Below are positions 10,490-21,800 of a stretch of DNA of 64,000 nt, piece by piece. A model generated the notes under the pieces. That model had not been told where the DNA came from. It worked only from the letters and a program-made list of their open reading frames with translations, and searched no databases. Position 1 is the stretch's first letter. Every line of letters begins with the position of its first letter. Location: the NCBI GenBank assembly GCA_037039685.1, contig JAWNGF010000002.1, positions 4,960,001 through 5,024,000 on the forward strand. Direction: 5' to 3'. Source of the stretch: Ceratobasidium sp. AG-K (lineage: Eukaryota; Basidiomycota; Agaricomycetes; Cantharellales; Ceratobasidiaceae). The position numbers and the translations under genes were made by a program.

Positions 10490-13103
10490 ATGCCTCTTAA
10501 CCTCAAACATAGAGCAGGCAGGTTCTGCAAATCCTTGATTCCATGCGTGGGTTGAATTGATAACTGTAGGCCACCCCGTTCACTAACACCTTCAATAGGC
10601 AACATTCTTTCTGTTCATCTGTCTCCTTACCTTCCTGTTTGTGCTATATCACCCCTCGTTGGGCCCTACCCATAAGCAACGCATAACGTGAGTATCAAGT
10701 TAGGCGCGAGAACAAAGGTGCTTACTTGCTCATCGTTTAGGTGGCAAGCCTGGGAGACGATTGTTTCTCCTCAGAAAGCCCAACTTCCGACGTCCGGAAG
10801 TGCAGGAAATGGGACAGTTGCAGACCCAGGAAAGCCTAGTACGAGCGAACCCAATGGACCGGATGTATCGACAGCCTGGTGGACTAAACCACTGAACCCA
10901 GTCGACGACATACATGCCAGTCAACCACTAGATCGCTACGCACCACTGCTTCCTCACATGACCGGGCGTAGGTATCTTGATAACCGTTACTGCGGATTAT
11001 CCAACTAATTCCGGTTTCCAGTGACTATGATTACCGTCAAGCCCTGTCTGATTGACCCTGTATTCACCACCTACTGCGACCCAAGCACAACAAAAGAGTT
11101 GGATGCCAAGTATGGGAAATGGGTTCGAGTGGAGCGGGATATTAACAAGCAGGTATGCACGCTGAAGACGACTTGTTTTATCGCTCGTTAATATTGTCTA
11201 TAGGCCGGAGTGTGGTGGAATGCAAGTACTCCCCGTATGCCCTTGGGAATATTGACTAATACGCCAACAGTATATCTACTACAGGCGTTCACGAAGGCTT
11301 GATGTCCCTCTAATCAGCGACATACAAATTATTGACGAAGGAGACGAGTTGGCCATTCCAGACAATGGTAAAACATGGCACCAAGCCGAGGGAATTCTTA
11401 CGGATGGTATATACCCACGGGTCAAGAACCGTCGATTATGGTACGCATTGCAAAAGCCATACAAGAATGCCACAGAAGACGAGGATCTGGACGATGTCGT
11501 TACCGAACTGGATGTTTTGTATGGCGACGACGAGCCTTTTTGGGGATTCGAGCGCGTGGGAGGGGTCATATATCCTGGACGAACTGGAAAGGCACTTCCG
11601 ATCTCGTTGGTTGCCAGGAAAGGGTATACAGGTGCGTCTTAGATATCTATCCTCGATGATCGCGACTTATGGTTATCGGCTAGCCCCCCCTCGTCCTCAA
11701 CCTCCTCATTTCCATGCAAATGGGACATATAAGATTATGCAAGTTGCGGACCAACATTACTCAACATCCCATGGTCACTGTCTCGACACTCCACTCAAGC
11801 CCTGCGATGGTCTCAACTCGTCACAAGCTATCCTTGGACAAGCGCTGGATGCGGAAAACCCGGATTTGGTAGTTTTTAGTGGCGACCAATTGAACGGCCA
11901 ACGGACAAGTTGGGATTCAAGGAGTGTTCTGGCTAAGTTCGCGTCGGAGGTTATTAAACGTAAGATTCCCTGGGCGGCGGTCTTTGGAAACCACGACAGT
12001 ACCACTGGTGAGTTCGCTTGATTGTGTAGCCCAGCGCCTTGAGCTAAATCATCCTCCCATAGATATGGACCGCAAGACGATGATGGACCACCTCCAACAT
12101 TTACCTTATAGCCTCGCGGAACCAGGTCTCTCGGGCGTGCATGGTGTTGGTAACTATGTTGTACAAGTCAAGAGTTATGATGCGTATGTATGCACCGATC
12201 AGAACCCGGATTTGAACTCACGATGAATTCCCATCGGATATCATACAGATCAGCGACCCCTTTGCTCACTCTTTATTTCCTCGACTCGGGCTCATATATA
12301 TCCAATGGGATCGCTTGGTGGAAGACACTCGAATACGATTTTCTACATGAGTCCCAAATCAATTGGTACTTGGGCGAGTCGAAAAATATCGATGCAATCG
12401 AACGACCATTTACGCCTGACGGAGGGAAAGATCTAGGCAAAATATGGAGGCGGCGAGACGGTCGAAAGAGGCTCGATATCGAAATGCGTCAGGCCACCGC
12501 GGGAGGCGGCGCTGGGGCGAAGAAATTGGCCAAACCGAACGCAATGATGTTCTTCCACATACCACTGTGAGTCGTGGATTCTGGTGTTGGTTGGATTGAT
12601 AATCGAACGAGGATGCAGTAAAATTACGACAGAGCCAGCAGATGTTGATTCGCAAACCTCAAAGACACTAGACGTGGGGGTAGCTGAAAAATACGGAGGC
12701 TCACCCAAAGACGCCGGGTTTTTCAAGAACGGCATTCTGGCGTCACCTGAGGTCCCTAGTACTGAGACAGCGAGGGGGACTGGAACCGAGGTCAAAGTTA
12801 TTGCAAACGGACATGTTCATACGGCTGATAACTGCCGACGTGTGAGGGGCGTATGGACTTGCTTTGGAGGGGTCGGAAGTTATGCTGGGTATGCCAAAGG
12901 TAAGTCAATGGCTCCCCTTGAAGCACGTAATGTCAACTATTTTGTCATGTCCAGAGGGGTTCGATCGGAGATTCAGGCTGTTCCAAATCAGCGACTACGG
13001 TGAAAAGATTGAGACCTATAAGAGGACAGAGAAAGGGGAGATCATAGATAGGATGATTCTTGTGGGGAATGGGGCGCCTGCACCATACGAGGGTATCCGG
13101 TGA
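10490..13103 (+). CDS. DCR2: membrane-anchored calcineurin-like phosphatase, DCR2 type
   Basis: Metallophosphoesterase of the Dcr2/SIA1 family; yeast Dcr2 dephosphorylates Ire1 and Sic1. About ten exons. The N-terminus (MPLNLKHRAG) precedes one hydrophobic helix, ATFFLFICLLTFLFVLYH, a signal anchor that would place the enzyme in the secretory membrane system. Metal-site motifs occur in order: MQVADQHYS (DxH), VVFSGDQLNG (GD), VFGNHDS (GNHD) and ANGHVH (GHxH). It ends at ...APAPYEGIR. Four of the five core blocks are clear, so it should be catalytically competent. One intron (11222-11270) needs a GC donor to keep the frame into YIYYRRSRRLD. The start was chosen because it is the first ATG that splices into the transmembrane exon. 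Confidence 0.85.
11222..11270 (+). other. DCR2: GC-AG intron in DCR2-like gene
   Basis: The donor reads GGTGGAAT|GCAAGTAC and the acceptor CCAACAG|TATATC, 49 nt apart, with a CTAAT branch-like sequence near 11256. Splicing joins AGVWWN to YIYYRRS in frame. The GT inside the donor hexamer would give the wrong phase. Confidence 0.75.
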
Positions 13104-13206
13104 TATGCATACATTCAGTCCGCTATCTTGTGGTATGTGGCGTTGTGTATTATTAGGGGTAAAATGGATTCAGCAAAGTGAACATTCTATCAAATATATA
13201 AATTTT

Positions 13207-14157
13207 TCATGTACTGGTCGCAGGTACTATTGGAAGGCGCCTAGAAATGTCCGCGTCTGCCAACATGTCCTTCACCGCGGCCGATACCGCACTCTCCCTT
13301 GCCATTTTTTGCTCCATGACCTTCCTAATGATCTTGCCCCGCTGCGTCTGTTTCCCGGTATTGTTACGATACCCAATCGGCTTGAACATCCGTAGACGAT
13401 ACTGATGATGCATAAGGTCCGTCCGCTCCAGTTCGAACTTGGAATTGAGGTAGTTTTCCCGTTCTTCCCGTTCTTTAATGTTCATGTCCTCTTTTGCCTG
13501 AGGAAAGTAAAATGGCTCCTCGAGCCCAACGACTGCACGCTTGTAAGTATCCGCGGAGTTCCATCGTCCCTTGCTAAACGTAGTTTTGTGGCGCCGGATA
13601 TCGGCGATTCGGTTGTCCGTGCGAATGTATGTAGTGCGTACACCGTACATGGACTGTAAGTACCCGCGAATGTCGAGCTTTGTCAGACTTTGAGGAACAC
13701 GGAATGTTGCTTCGTAGGGATTGTAAGGCTGCCCTGGAGGAGTATAATTGCGCACAAGGCGAACGATGATGTTTGGCAGATAGATACGATGTCCGACTAC
13801 CCGAGCTTCCTCCAACGAGGCGCCTTCGTTATCTGGGTCAGGCGTTGTGACCTGTTTAGCACCTCGTACCCGTCGACGTTTGGAGTTGGTATGTTCGAGC
13901 CATTCTTCTTGGGAAAGCTCTCGTGGTCCATCAGGACCTTCTATCGTGAGCTCTCCAAGTGCTTTAAGACGATCGTATGTAGTCTTTTCGACGGCAGAGA
14001 GAGCAGAGTCTTCGTTGACCTTGGATAAAGATTTAGGAAAGCGATCTCGTCGAATGCGAACAGCTCGAGGAGTAGAAGACTCCAGCGCTATCTTTGATAC
14101 GTTTGGGGGGATACTACTCGATGAGTAGAGCCGACGAGCGATGCTCAGCCAGGACAT
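13207..14157 (-). CDS. MRP20: mitochondrial large ribosomal subunit protein uL23m
   Basis: Single-exon gene of 316 residues for the mitochondrial L23 protein, which lines the exit tunnel of the large mitoribosomal subunit. The N-terminus MSWLSIARRLYSSSS is a typical mitochondrial presequence rich in Arg and Ser with few acids. The L23 core starts around residue 125 (RIYLPNIIVRLVRN) and includes LTKLDIRGYLQSMYGV and the following TTYIRTDNR strand. The long C-terminal extension (FYFPQAKEDMNIKERE onwards) is usual in fungal uL23m. It is divergent from the RED-like gene with only 105 bp between start codons. Confidence 0.9.
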   Translation of the reverse strand: MSWLSIARRLYSSSSIPPNVSKIALESSTPRAVRIRRDRFPKSLSKVNEDSALSAVEKTTYDRLKALGELTIEGPDGPRELSQEEWLEHTNSKRRRVRGAKQVTTPDPDNEGASLEEARVVGHRIYLPNIIVRLVRNYTPPGQPYNPYEATFRVPQSLTKLDIRGYLQSMYGVRTTYIRTDNRIADIRRHKTTFSKGRWNSADTYKRAVVGLEEPFYFPQAKEDMNIKEREERENYLNSKFELERTDLMHHQYRLRMFKPIGYRNNTGKQTQRGKIIRKVMEQKMARESAVSAAVKDMLADADISRRLPIVPATST

Positions 14158-14262
14158 TTGGGATAATTGCAGAGTTTCCAGATGAGATCACGTGGTGTGA
14201 ACAGGGACAACCCAGACAGGTCACGTTTTGTTGTTACAGCTGGTGCAAGTCAACCACCAGGT
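14158..14262. promoter_or_regulatory. 105-bp divergent promoter (uL23m / RED-like) with CACGTG
   Basis: Start codons of the two divergent genes are 105 bp apart. The palindrome CACGTG lies at 14189-14194 in the context atCACGTGg, 32 bp from one ATG and 69 bp from the other. It matches the bHLH E-box type (Cbf1/Pho4/USF class). A shared bidirectional promoter is inferred. Confidence 0.5.
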
Positions 14263-15801
14263 ATGGATCAGGTAAATATGGATTGGAAGGGTTATGTGTC
14301 TTTCATTGAATATGGATTGCTAGGATAGTTTCCGATCACTTCTCAATGCGTCAAAAGCGCCTTCTGGGGGAAATGTAGCCAAATCCAAGGCTTACAATCG
14401 TGGATCACTGTTAGCCTCTGGGTCATCCAACGCCAAGTAGGTATAATCATTATACTCGACGAATGTCTCGTTCATAAGATATTATAGACCCTCAGAATCC
14501 CCGCAAACTGCGTTCAAACCTCGAAAGGTCAAAAAAGCAGCAGATCCTAAATACAGGGACCGGGCATCTGAACGCCGAGACGGAGTAAACGACTATGCAG
14601 CCGTGAGCAACATACCATTTCTCGCCCCAAACCTTGTGACTGATTTTGTTAGGTCGAAGGCATTTTGCAGGATTTTGAGAAACGGATGGAGGGCGAGGAC
14701 AAGCAAGTTGTGAGTGTCGGTTACTCGTACCTGGTCATTACAATATTCAACCCATGAGCAATAGGTTGAGGAGCAGAGGAAATATTTAGGTGGTGACGCG
14801 ACGCATACAGTTCTTGTCAAAGGTAGGCAGCCGAGTCACGCCCAATTCGACACCATGATTCATTTCGCATTCCAGGCCTTGACTTCGCACTCTTGGAGCA
14901 AACTCGTGCTCGACAAGAAGCGCGCGAGGACCTGGATGACGATCTGGAATCCGCATTCCAAGACAAGGCCCCGGGCAATCCTGCTCCGTCGTCAGATCCA
15001 GCTCCAGCTCAAGGCAAGAAGAGGACAAGAGCTGAGCTGCTGGCTGAGCTTCAGCGTTCCCGAGAAGCCGATCTCAGCCCAGAAGCTCAGCAAACTCTGA
15101 GAGCGTCAACAAGGCAAGAGGAGATAGACGCACTCGAACGCGCAAAACAAGCAGGAAAATTCAAACCCATGGGATCGAGTTCATTTGCGCCAGTCGAGAA
15201 GAAAAAGAAAAAGAAGAAAAAGGTTGTGGTTGGGGGACAGGAGAAACCAAAGGAGAGTGCAACAAAAGTGGTCACTTCTGCAACGGCGGTCAGTGACAAA
15301 CAAGGTTCGACTCCGGGTGAAACCTCCATCCAGCCTAGTCCATCCGCCAAGGCAGTTACTGCTGAGCCACTTGTACCCAACCCCACGCCAATGTCCGCCC
15401 CTGCGCAACCGGACGAAGATATCGAGGATGCGGACCCCTTTGCAGACGCAGGCGAGTATGAACCGGACTTCGGAGACGACAGTGACGCCGAAGGTAACGA
15501 CAAGCCTAAACCTGATTCATCGTTGGCGCCAGGCCCCCAGTCTGTCGCTTCCGGAAAGCGTAATTGGTTCAACGATCCTGACTCAGAACCTGAACCTGCT
15601 TCCGCACCCACCAAACCTCCCACTCCGCCGCTGGACACCTCAAAATCAGCTCAAGATGCCGAACCCTCTCATCCTACGCGTCTGGAAGGGTTCGCGTCTT
15701 CAGCAATGCCATCTGTTTCGGAGTTCCTAGCTATGGACAAGGCAGAAGAAGAACGAGAGAAGAAACGGGCTAGGAAGGAAAAGAAGAAGAAAGCTGCGTG
15801 A
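14263..15801 (+). CDS. RED/IK-like splicing factor (RED_N domain)
   Basis: RED (IK) is a component of the spliceosomal B complex that works with SMU1 in the nucleus. Six exons: MDQ, DSFRSLLNASKAPSGG, the RED_N block KYRDRASERRDGVNDY, VEGILQDFEKRM, YLGGDATHTVLVKG, and a long last exon starting LDFALLEQTRAR. The string YLGGDxxHTxLVKGLDFALL is the hallmark of the family. The rest is low-complexity: a Lys run near 15198-15225 (KKKKKKKK), an acidic/Pro/Ser-rich part (DPFADAGEYEPDFGDDSD), and a basic end ERKKRARKEKKKKAA-like. There is no RED_C domain or RED repeat, so it is shorter than the animal protein, at about 410 residues. It lies close to two other spliceosome genes, LSM7 and SF3B1. Confidence 0.85.
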
Positions 15802-16270
15802 ATTGATGTCCATCAGACCAGATTGCTTGTACATTAACTTATTTCGGTTTCGGAAAACATTGGCGTTTTATTTACCTATCCTAAGTAATGTAGCGGCCTT
15901 GAGCCACTGTCAACATATTGGGTTTAGACAATGATATTGCGGCGAGAGAGGTACTATAACTTAGCGCAGCTTTTTAGAATACCGGGATAACCTCAGGCTG
16001 GGGTCTGTGTCGACGTCCAGCCCGTTTGAAATAGGTCAGGCCACACAGTAAATGAGGATGACCCCAGGCCTAAGCCGCATTTACAATCTCCAAGACTAGA
16101 CGTATGTATATTTCCCAAATACCTCTAGATCGAGCGAGTCACATCAGAAATCAACGAACGCCATAGCACCATGTGGTCTCACCGTCTAATCGTCGGCCTT
16201 GGCTGAAAACACAGCATCATGTCGTGTATTAAAAGGTCTACTGCGACATTGAACTCTCGAGCAAGTTTCA
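15802..16270. other. intergenic, no feature recognised
   Basis: 469 bp between the RED-like gene and the GST-like gene on the same strand: the 3' region of the first and promoter of the second. It has no open frame of interest and no repeat or RNA gene that I can see. Confidence 0.5.
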
Positions 16271-17151
16271 ATGAGCAACACCACTAAGCCTTACACTCTC
16301 TTTCATGCAGAGGTACTTATAATAATTTCATAAGGTCAGCGGCTTGACGCCTAGGTACTTCCTTTTAGGGCTGCGGCTCCGTATTCCCGCAGGCTATCCT
16401 CCGCCTATTCGACGTCCCCCATGAGCTAGTGGTCTGTGACTATGAAGAAACGACCCAGAAAAAGGGACCAAACTACGCACGTCTTGTGGAAGCCAACCCC
16501 CTAGCACAATTCCCGACTCTGATAACCCCAGAAGGGTACGTGATGACTGAAATGGCGGCAATGGTGCTTTGTAGGTCCTGGGGCTTATATACAACGAGTC
16601 GACTTATACTGAACCACAAATTAAAGATCTTCAACACCGATACGCCAAAGGAACTCAGTGGGATATTGACACTCTCACCCCTGCGCAGCTCGCTGCTTTC
16701 TATCGCTGGCTCATCTTTATCCCTGCCAACGTCTACCCAACTATTACCGTCGGCGAATTCCCGAGTAGGTTCGTTCAAGTCCCAGATGATTCACCAATCG
16801 ACTCCAAGACGGTCGAGGGATGGGTGAGCAAGGGCGCTTATGGGCGACGAGCAGACCTGTGGAAAATGATGGAGCGTGAGTTGACCAAGGAGTTGGGAGA
16901 CGGCAAGTTCTTGTTGGGAACAACGCATCCGACATTTTTGGATGTGTTAGTTGCGCTTGTTGCGCATTGGACTGAGCGGCCACGGTGAGTTTGGTTGTCC
17001 GATTCGCATATACCGTACCAAACGAGTTGGCGATAGATATCAGTGGTTCGATGAAAATTGCCCAAAGCTCGCCAAAAATGTGAGGGCGACGCTCAAGACG
17101 GACGTAATCAAGGACGTGTTCCGTGAAAATGATTTAGATAATTTCCTCTGA
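16271..17151 (+). CDS. glutathione S-transferase-like protein
   Basis: Four-exon gene for a GST-fold protein of about 240 residues, predicted cytosolic. The N-terminal thioredoxin-like part reads MSNTTKPYTLFHAE, then GCGSVFPQAILRLFDVPHEL, NPLAQFPTLITPEGYVMTE (the cis-Pro before the TLI segment is a GST hallmark) and AAMVLYLQHRYAKGTQW across an intron at 16571-16628. The helical C-terminal part contains FYRWLIFIPANVYPT and GDGKFLLGTTHPTFLDVLVA, the typical GST-C helix with its N-capping box. The usual Ser-Arg of the glutathione site is not obvious (TE in MTEMAAM), so the class is uncertain and a catalytic or regulatory role is open. Confidence 0.75.
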
Positions 17152-17878
17152 AATGGCGCGTATGTACTCGCTGAATATGATTCGGTTTGGATGCCGCACA
17201 CTATTGACAGAAGCTTGTGCCTAAATTGAGGCAAAAAGTTTAGAGCTTGGGGTCGCATACAAGACCACATGTCCCCAGTGCCGTGATTCGTGGGCCGAGA
17301 CCCAGAGTAAGTGGCTAACTAGATTCCTGATGATTACGGCACACAAGAACACGCATCTGCAGACTGTACTCGGTGGGATATTTCACTAGTTGACGACACT
17401 CATTTTCCATCATTCAAGGTTACTCGAACCATGTTCGAGACAATCAAGTCTTGTGGGGAAGTCTCATCTCGTGTAGCTAGGTTGTTGTGTTTTTGGGTAT
17501 AATGGTCGCAAAATAGTCAAGGAACAGCCGTGCAACGCGCCAATTATCACAGCAACGGACTGACTAGGATGGATCGCGACCCTCAAATTCGGGGCCAGAG
17601 AACAGGAGCTCATAAATGCCGGCATGCATTCCGACGTCTACAATATGTGAGGCGATCAACGGTAGCTACGAGGCGCCAAACAACGGCATCGATAGGCTTC
17701 GAGAGGTATCCGTCCCGAGATTTGTAAAATTTACTTCTCATTCAACACGTTCATGGGCACCTGTTGTGCGTTGGTAATAATGTATTGATTGTAGGGAAAG
17801 CAAGTGTTGTACAGCGTCGTATGTAAACTTTGTATCATTGATGTGACAGCGATCTCTGGACGTGAATCGCGATCGATG
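17152..17878. other. convergent intergenic region, no feature recognised
   Basis: 727 bp between the GST-like gene and LSM7, both pointing into it. It must hold two terminators and 3' UTRs. Short open frames (for example 17530-17727) show no family. No repeat or RNA gene is visible. Confidence 0.45.
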
Positions 17879-18465
17879 TCATCCTTGCTGCGCAAAGGGA
17901 TTTTCGATTTCCTGAGAGAAAATGGCAAGTCGTCAATATACACGGGGTATGAAGAAGTACCAAGCATGATTTGCACACCTCGGAGCCATCCACTGGACTA
18001 AGAATCGTTATAGTGGGGCCGCGTAACACTGCAAGGCCCAGTGCACGCGTATGGGGCTGTGGTTCTACACAAAGAAGAAACGAGTAAGTACACAAATGTG
18101 GAGCGAGCGGGTGATAACATACCCTGCCGTTCCTCTTGGACGTCGTCCAACACAAGGTTGAGCAGTTGGTCGTAACCCTTGAGCACGCCAGTGACTAGAA
18201 CATACTAGGTCAAATGACAAACGAAAGACAGGGGGACGGAACTTGCCTTGCCGTCCTCCGGTGAATTTAACGCGTATGCGTTCGTCCTGATATTTGCTCA
18301 AGTCGAGAATGGCTTGCCTGCTCGGCTTGTCAGCCCCGGGGGGTCCACCTCCCCGAGATGCACCTCCACCGCGAGGGCCTCCTCGCCCACGGGAACCACC
18401 GCGCGCCTGGATAAACGTAAGTAAATAAGGATATTGATAGTCTCGGGACTCACTCGGTCGGACAT
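17879..18465 (-). CDS. LSM7: U6 snRNA-associated Sm-like protein LSm7
   Basis: LSm7 is a subunit of the nuclear LSm2-8 ring that binds U6 snRNA and of the cytoplasmic LSm1-7 ring in mRNA decay. Five coding exons: MSDR; a Gly/Arg-rich stretch (SRGRGGPRGGGASRGG) leading to RQAILDLSKYQDERIRVKFTGGRQ in parts; VTGVLKGYDQLLNLVLDDV with the Sm1 motif; PHTRALGLAVLRGPTITI with the Sm2 motif (LRG); and EIENPFAQQG at the end. The Arg-Gly-rich N-terminus is a fungal extension. The intron at 18195-18246 has a GC donor, without which Sm1 is out of frame. CACGTG lies 25 bp upstream of the ATG. It is divergent from the histidine kinase gene. Confidence 0.93.
18195..18246 (-). other. LSM7: GC-AG intron in LSM7
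   Basis: The donor reads GACGGCAAG|GCAAGTTCC and the acceptor GTTCTAG|TCACTGG, 52 nt apart. It joins FTGGRQ to VTGVLKGYD, the continuous Sm fold expected for LSm7. Confidence 0.85.
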
Positions 18466-18843
18466 GGTCGTGAAAGAGATAGGAATAATCACGTGAGTGA
18501 TCCGGCAACTCACAATAAGATTCGACATGCCGCCGGAAATGCGGCCGAATGACGTCAAATGTCTGTGTCAGACAGCTTGGACGAGGCTCTGGCAGTCGAG
18601 TTACGAGGAATTGGAAGGTAAGAGAACGTAGTAGCATGGGGTATACAAATATGTCGTTTCGGCGCCCTCGAACAAGATTGCTGGCCGACCTATGTCATTG
18701 GCATGATGCCTGGTCGTGAAATAGGAAGTGCCGATCCAGGGGCAACCTGGCACGGAAGCACAAGGGTCCTCGGACTGTTCTAGGCCTCGTGCCACGCGAA
18801 CCTAAGCCTGTTGGGTCAAGACTGAGACGTGCGGAGAACGATC
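18466..18843. promoter_or_regulatory. divergent promoter LSM7 / histidine kinase
   Basis: 378 bp between divergent start codons. TCACGTGA occurs with its CACGTG core at 18490-18495, 25 bp from the LSM7 ATG, inside what is probably its 5' leader or core promoter. The remainder has no recognisable element. Confidence 0.45.
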
Positions 18844-21800
18844 ATGTACCAGATGTCCTCGCCGGCCTTGGAGGACACTCAAGGCGATTCGGTCGACCTC
18901 CCCCGCCCGGCCACTGAACCGCGCAAGACTGCGAGGTTTCAGATGGGCCTCAAAGTACGTTGGTTCATTCCTTAAATTTCGACTCGGCTCATTCCACCAG
19001 GTCCACTGGGCGAGATTCAAGAATCAGCTCGGAACGGGCAGCGCGTTGTCTGAAAGTGCCATCGATGCGAGCGGCGGCGAGTCTACCGAAGCGTCATCTA
19101 CGTACCGTCGCTATGTCGAGAAACACAGCGGCGGGCGACACACCCCGGGAATTGCCCCCGTAGATGAAGGGCCAGTGGACGAGGTGGTCGTCGACAATCA
19201 GGTGTGTTTCGTCCATAGCCGTTGCCACTTCGCTCAACCCCCGTAGTTTCTGATCGCAGGCGAGAAATCAGTCACCCAGCCATCCGAAATCGGGGATAAA
19301 CAATACACGCCTGACCGTCAAACTTCCCTTCAACCCACCACTGAGCCACGTCTAAATTCGCACGGTGTTCCCGCCAGCGACAGCTATTTTGAGGGCACCG
19401 TAAATAGTTTCTGGGACCGCCATCCACTCCTCATTGGCATTCGGTATCGCGTCCTACCATTCCTCTGGCGCTTCTTTTGGTGCGTCTTGGCGACTCGTTG
19501 CTGACACCCCCCGCCTGACACATCCATCCACCCCAGCCTCTCCTTCCATGATCCCGAAGCCGAGGCCCACTACCTCAAGGAACGCTACTACTCCAAGAAA
19601 CGGCTCGCATTTTTTACCTCGTTGTTTTTTGTCCTCAACTGGGTTCTTGCCTGTGCTCTTCTCCCACGGCCATTTGAAACCATCGACTTGGTGTTCTACT
19701 ATGGGGTGGCACCGGCATTGACTGTTCCAGGTCCCCTTTTTGTCATCTTTGACGTGTATCGACGTGCGCCCGCGTTCTACCAAACCTGGGTCACAGCGCA
19801 GACATACATGTGGGGGCTCTACAACATTCTCTTCATGCACCTGTAAGTCTACCTTGTTACGTTCGGGATAAACTCATCACACCTCATTAGATGTGGATTC
19901 TACGGCCAACACTCCCACTGGTCTTGTGGGCGTCGTGACTTCTTAGGCCTGTTTTAGTACGTCTATCCCGACTTCCCTCGCATATTCAACTCATCCCTAC
20001 TATTATAGTTTCACTACCGGCCTTCCTGTACTGGCGCTCTTTGGCTTGCATCAACATCGGTTCCCCGCATTCGTCGTTGCTATAACCTTCGCGATCCTCA
20101 TGGGCGTACTCATCATACCCTGGCGGACATCCTGGGCTCGCAACCTCATCAACTTTGTCCTCTTTCAGGCGTTCCTGCTTTACCTCCACTTTATGTACGA
20201 GTCGGCCGAGCGACGTCTGCACAAGTTGCGAGACCAACTTAAAACCCAATACCGGGCGACGCAAAAGGCTCAGGTCAGCGAGCGCAAGGCCGCGGATTCG
20301 AAACGACGCCTCACCAGCTACATCTTCCACGAGGTACGTCTGATCCATCGATCCATCGTGCCTGTTGACCGTCCCCTATCCAGGTCCGAGTGCCGCTCAA
20401 CACCGCACGTAAGTAACCATGGCCACCACGATCAACACGCACTGATTCGCCCCGATGTTAGTATTGGCAACACAAAATATGGCGGCAGCAATGACCCTGA
20501 GCAAGGAGCACGACGTTGAATTCAACGCACTCGAGGGTTCGCTGAGCATGATGAGCAAGGTACTGAATGACGTATTGGACTTCAACAGAATGGACAGGTA
20601 CGTTCCTAGTGCCCTGCTCACGTCAAGTCCGCCGGGCTAATTCGGATCGCCTGACAGCGGCCGATTTGAGTCGGTCTCGAAGCCATATGCATTTCACACG
20701 GTCATGCGCTCGATGCTCGTTCCTTTGCGGTTAGCCGCCGACGCCCGTGGGTTGGAGCTCATCAGCGAACTTGATCCTGCGATCGACGAGACGATTCGCA
20801 AGGCTAATCGCACAGACGAGGCCAAACGTGGTGGCGCGACGCATGATGACGATGAGGAAGAGGAAGCGATTGTTCTCGGGGATGAGGTACGTATATGCGC
20901 TACTTGTCGGTACGTAGCGCCTCACACGACCCAATACAGATGCGCCTGCGCCAAATCATCACCAATCTCGCGAGCAATGCAGCCAAGTTCACCGAAGCCG
21001 GAGGCAAAATCTTCATCCGCACCAAACTTGTTCACGCGCCAACCCGACCTAACCCCCTCCCTACCAACTCGGGTGTCTCGATCGGCTCGGGTGGAGTGTC
21101 CCCTTCCTCTGCCCCCCGCGTTCCCTTCGACGAGGAAAAAGCCAACGGACACCATTTCGAGAAAGAACAAGAGAGCGAAAAAGAGTCGAGGCATAGCAGG
21201 GACCGGGAACGTCCGTTGGAGCAGATTGTTGTCCGGATTGAGGTGGAGGATACCGGTGTGGGCATTCGCCGGAAGGACTTGGTGGATAATCGACTGTTTA
21301 GTGCGTTCAACCAAACCGAGGTTGGGCGATTGCAGGGTGGCAAGGGCACTGGGTTGGGATTGGCTTGTGAGTGATGTTTAGGTATGGGTTAGTGGGGAGC
21401 TGATGGTTGGTAGTGGTGAGGCATATTGTCAAGTTGTCCGGAGGAAGGTTAGGTGTCAAGAGTGAGGTGAGTGTTACCGGTGATAGACGCAGGGTTTTTA
21501 CTGATATACCACAGCGTGATGTTGGATCTATGTTCTGGGTCGAGTTATCGCTCGGTGTCGGTCGACGCGTCAACAATGCGATTGCACGGAACAAGTCTAA
21601 AGACGACGCTCTGACCAACATTGCTCGCTCGCGCATCATTGACCGCGGATTCGTACTCGACGCTTCTCAGGGCGTAGGCTCCGATGACCACCACGACATC
21701 ACCCCCAGTACACTTGGAAACACTCCATCGGATATTGGGTTCATCCCTACTTTGCCAATTGAGAGCAACGCAGCGCTCAAGACGATCATCGTAAGTTGCT

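Noticed and set aside
12195..12240. tRNA T-arm-like sequence GAACCCGGATTTGAACTC
   Set aside because: It lies inside a DCR2-like intron; flanking stems do not pair and no A box is present.
15198..15225. A-rich run as poly(A) tract of a retrocopy
   Set aside because: It encodes the Lys run of the RED-like protein in frame, with introns present upstream, so it is not a retrocopy.
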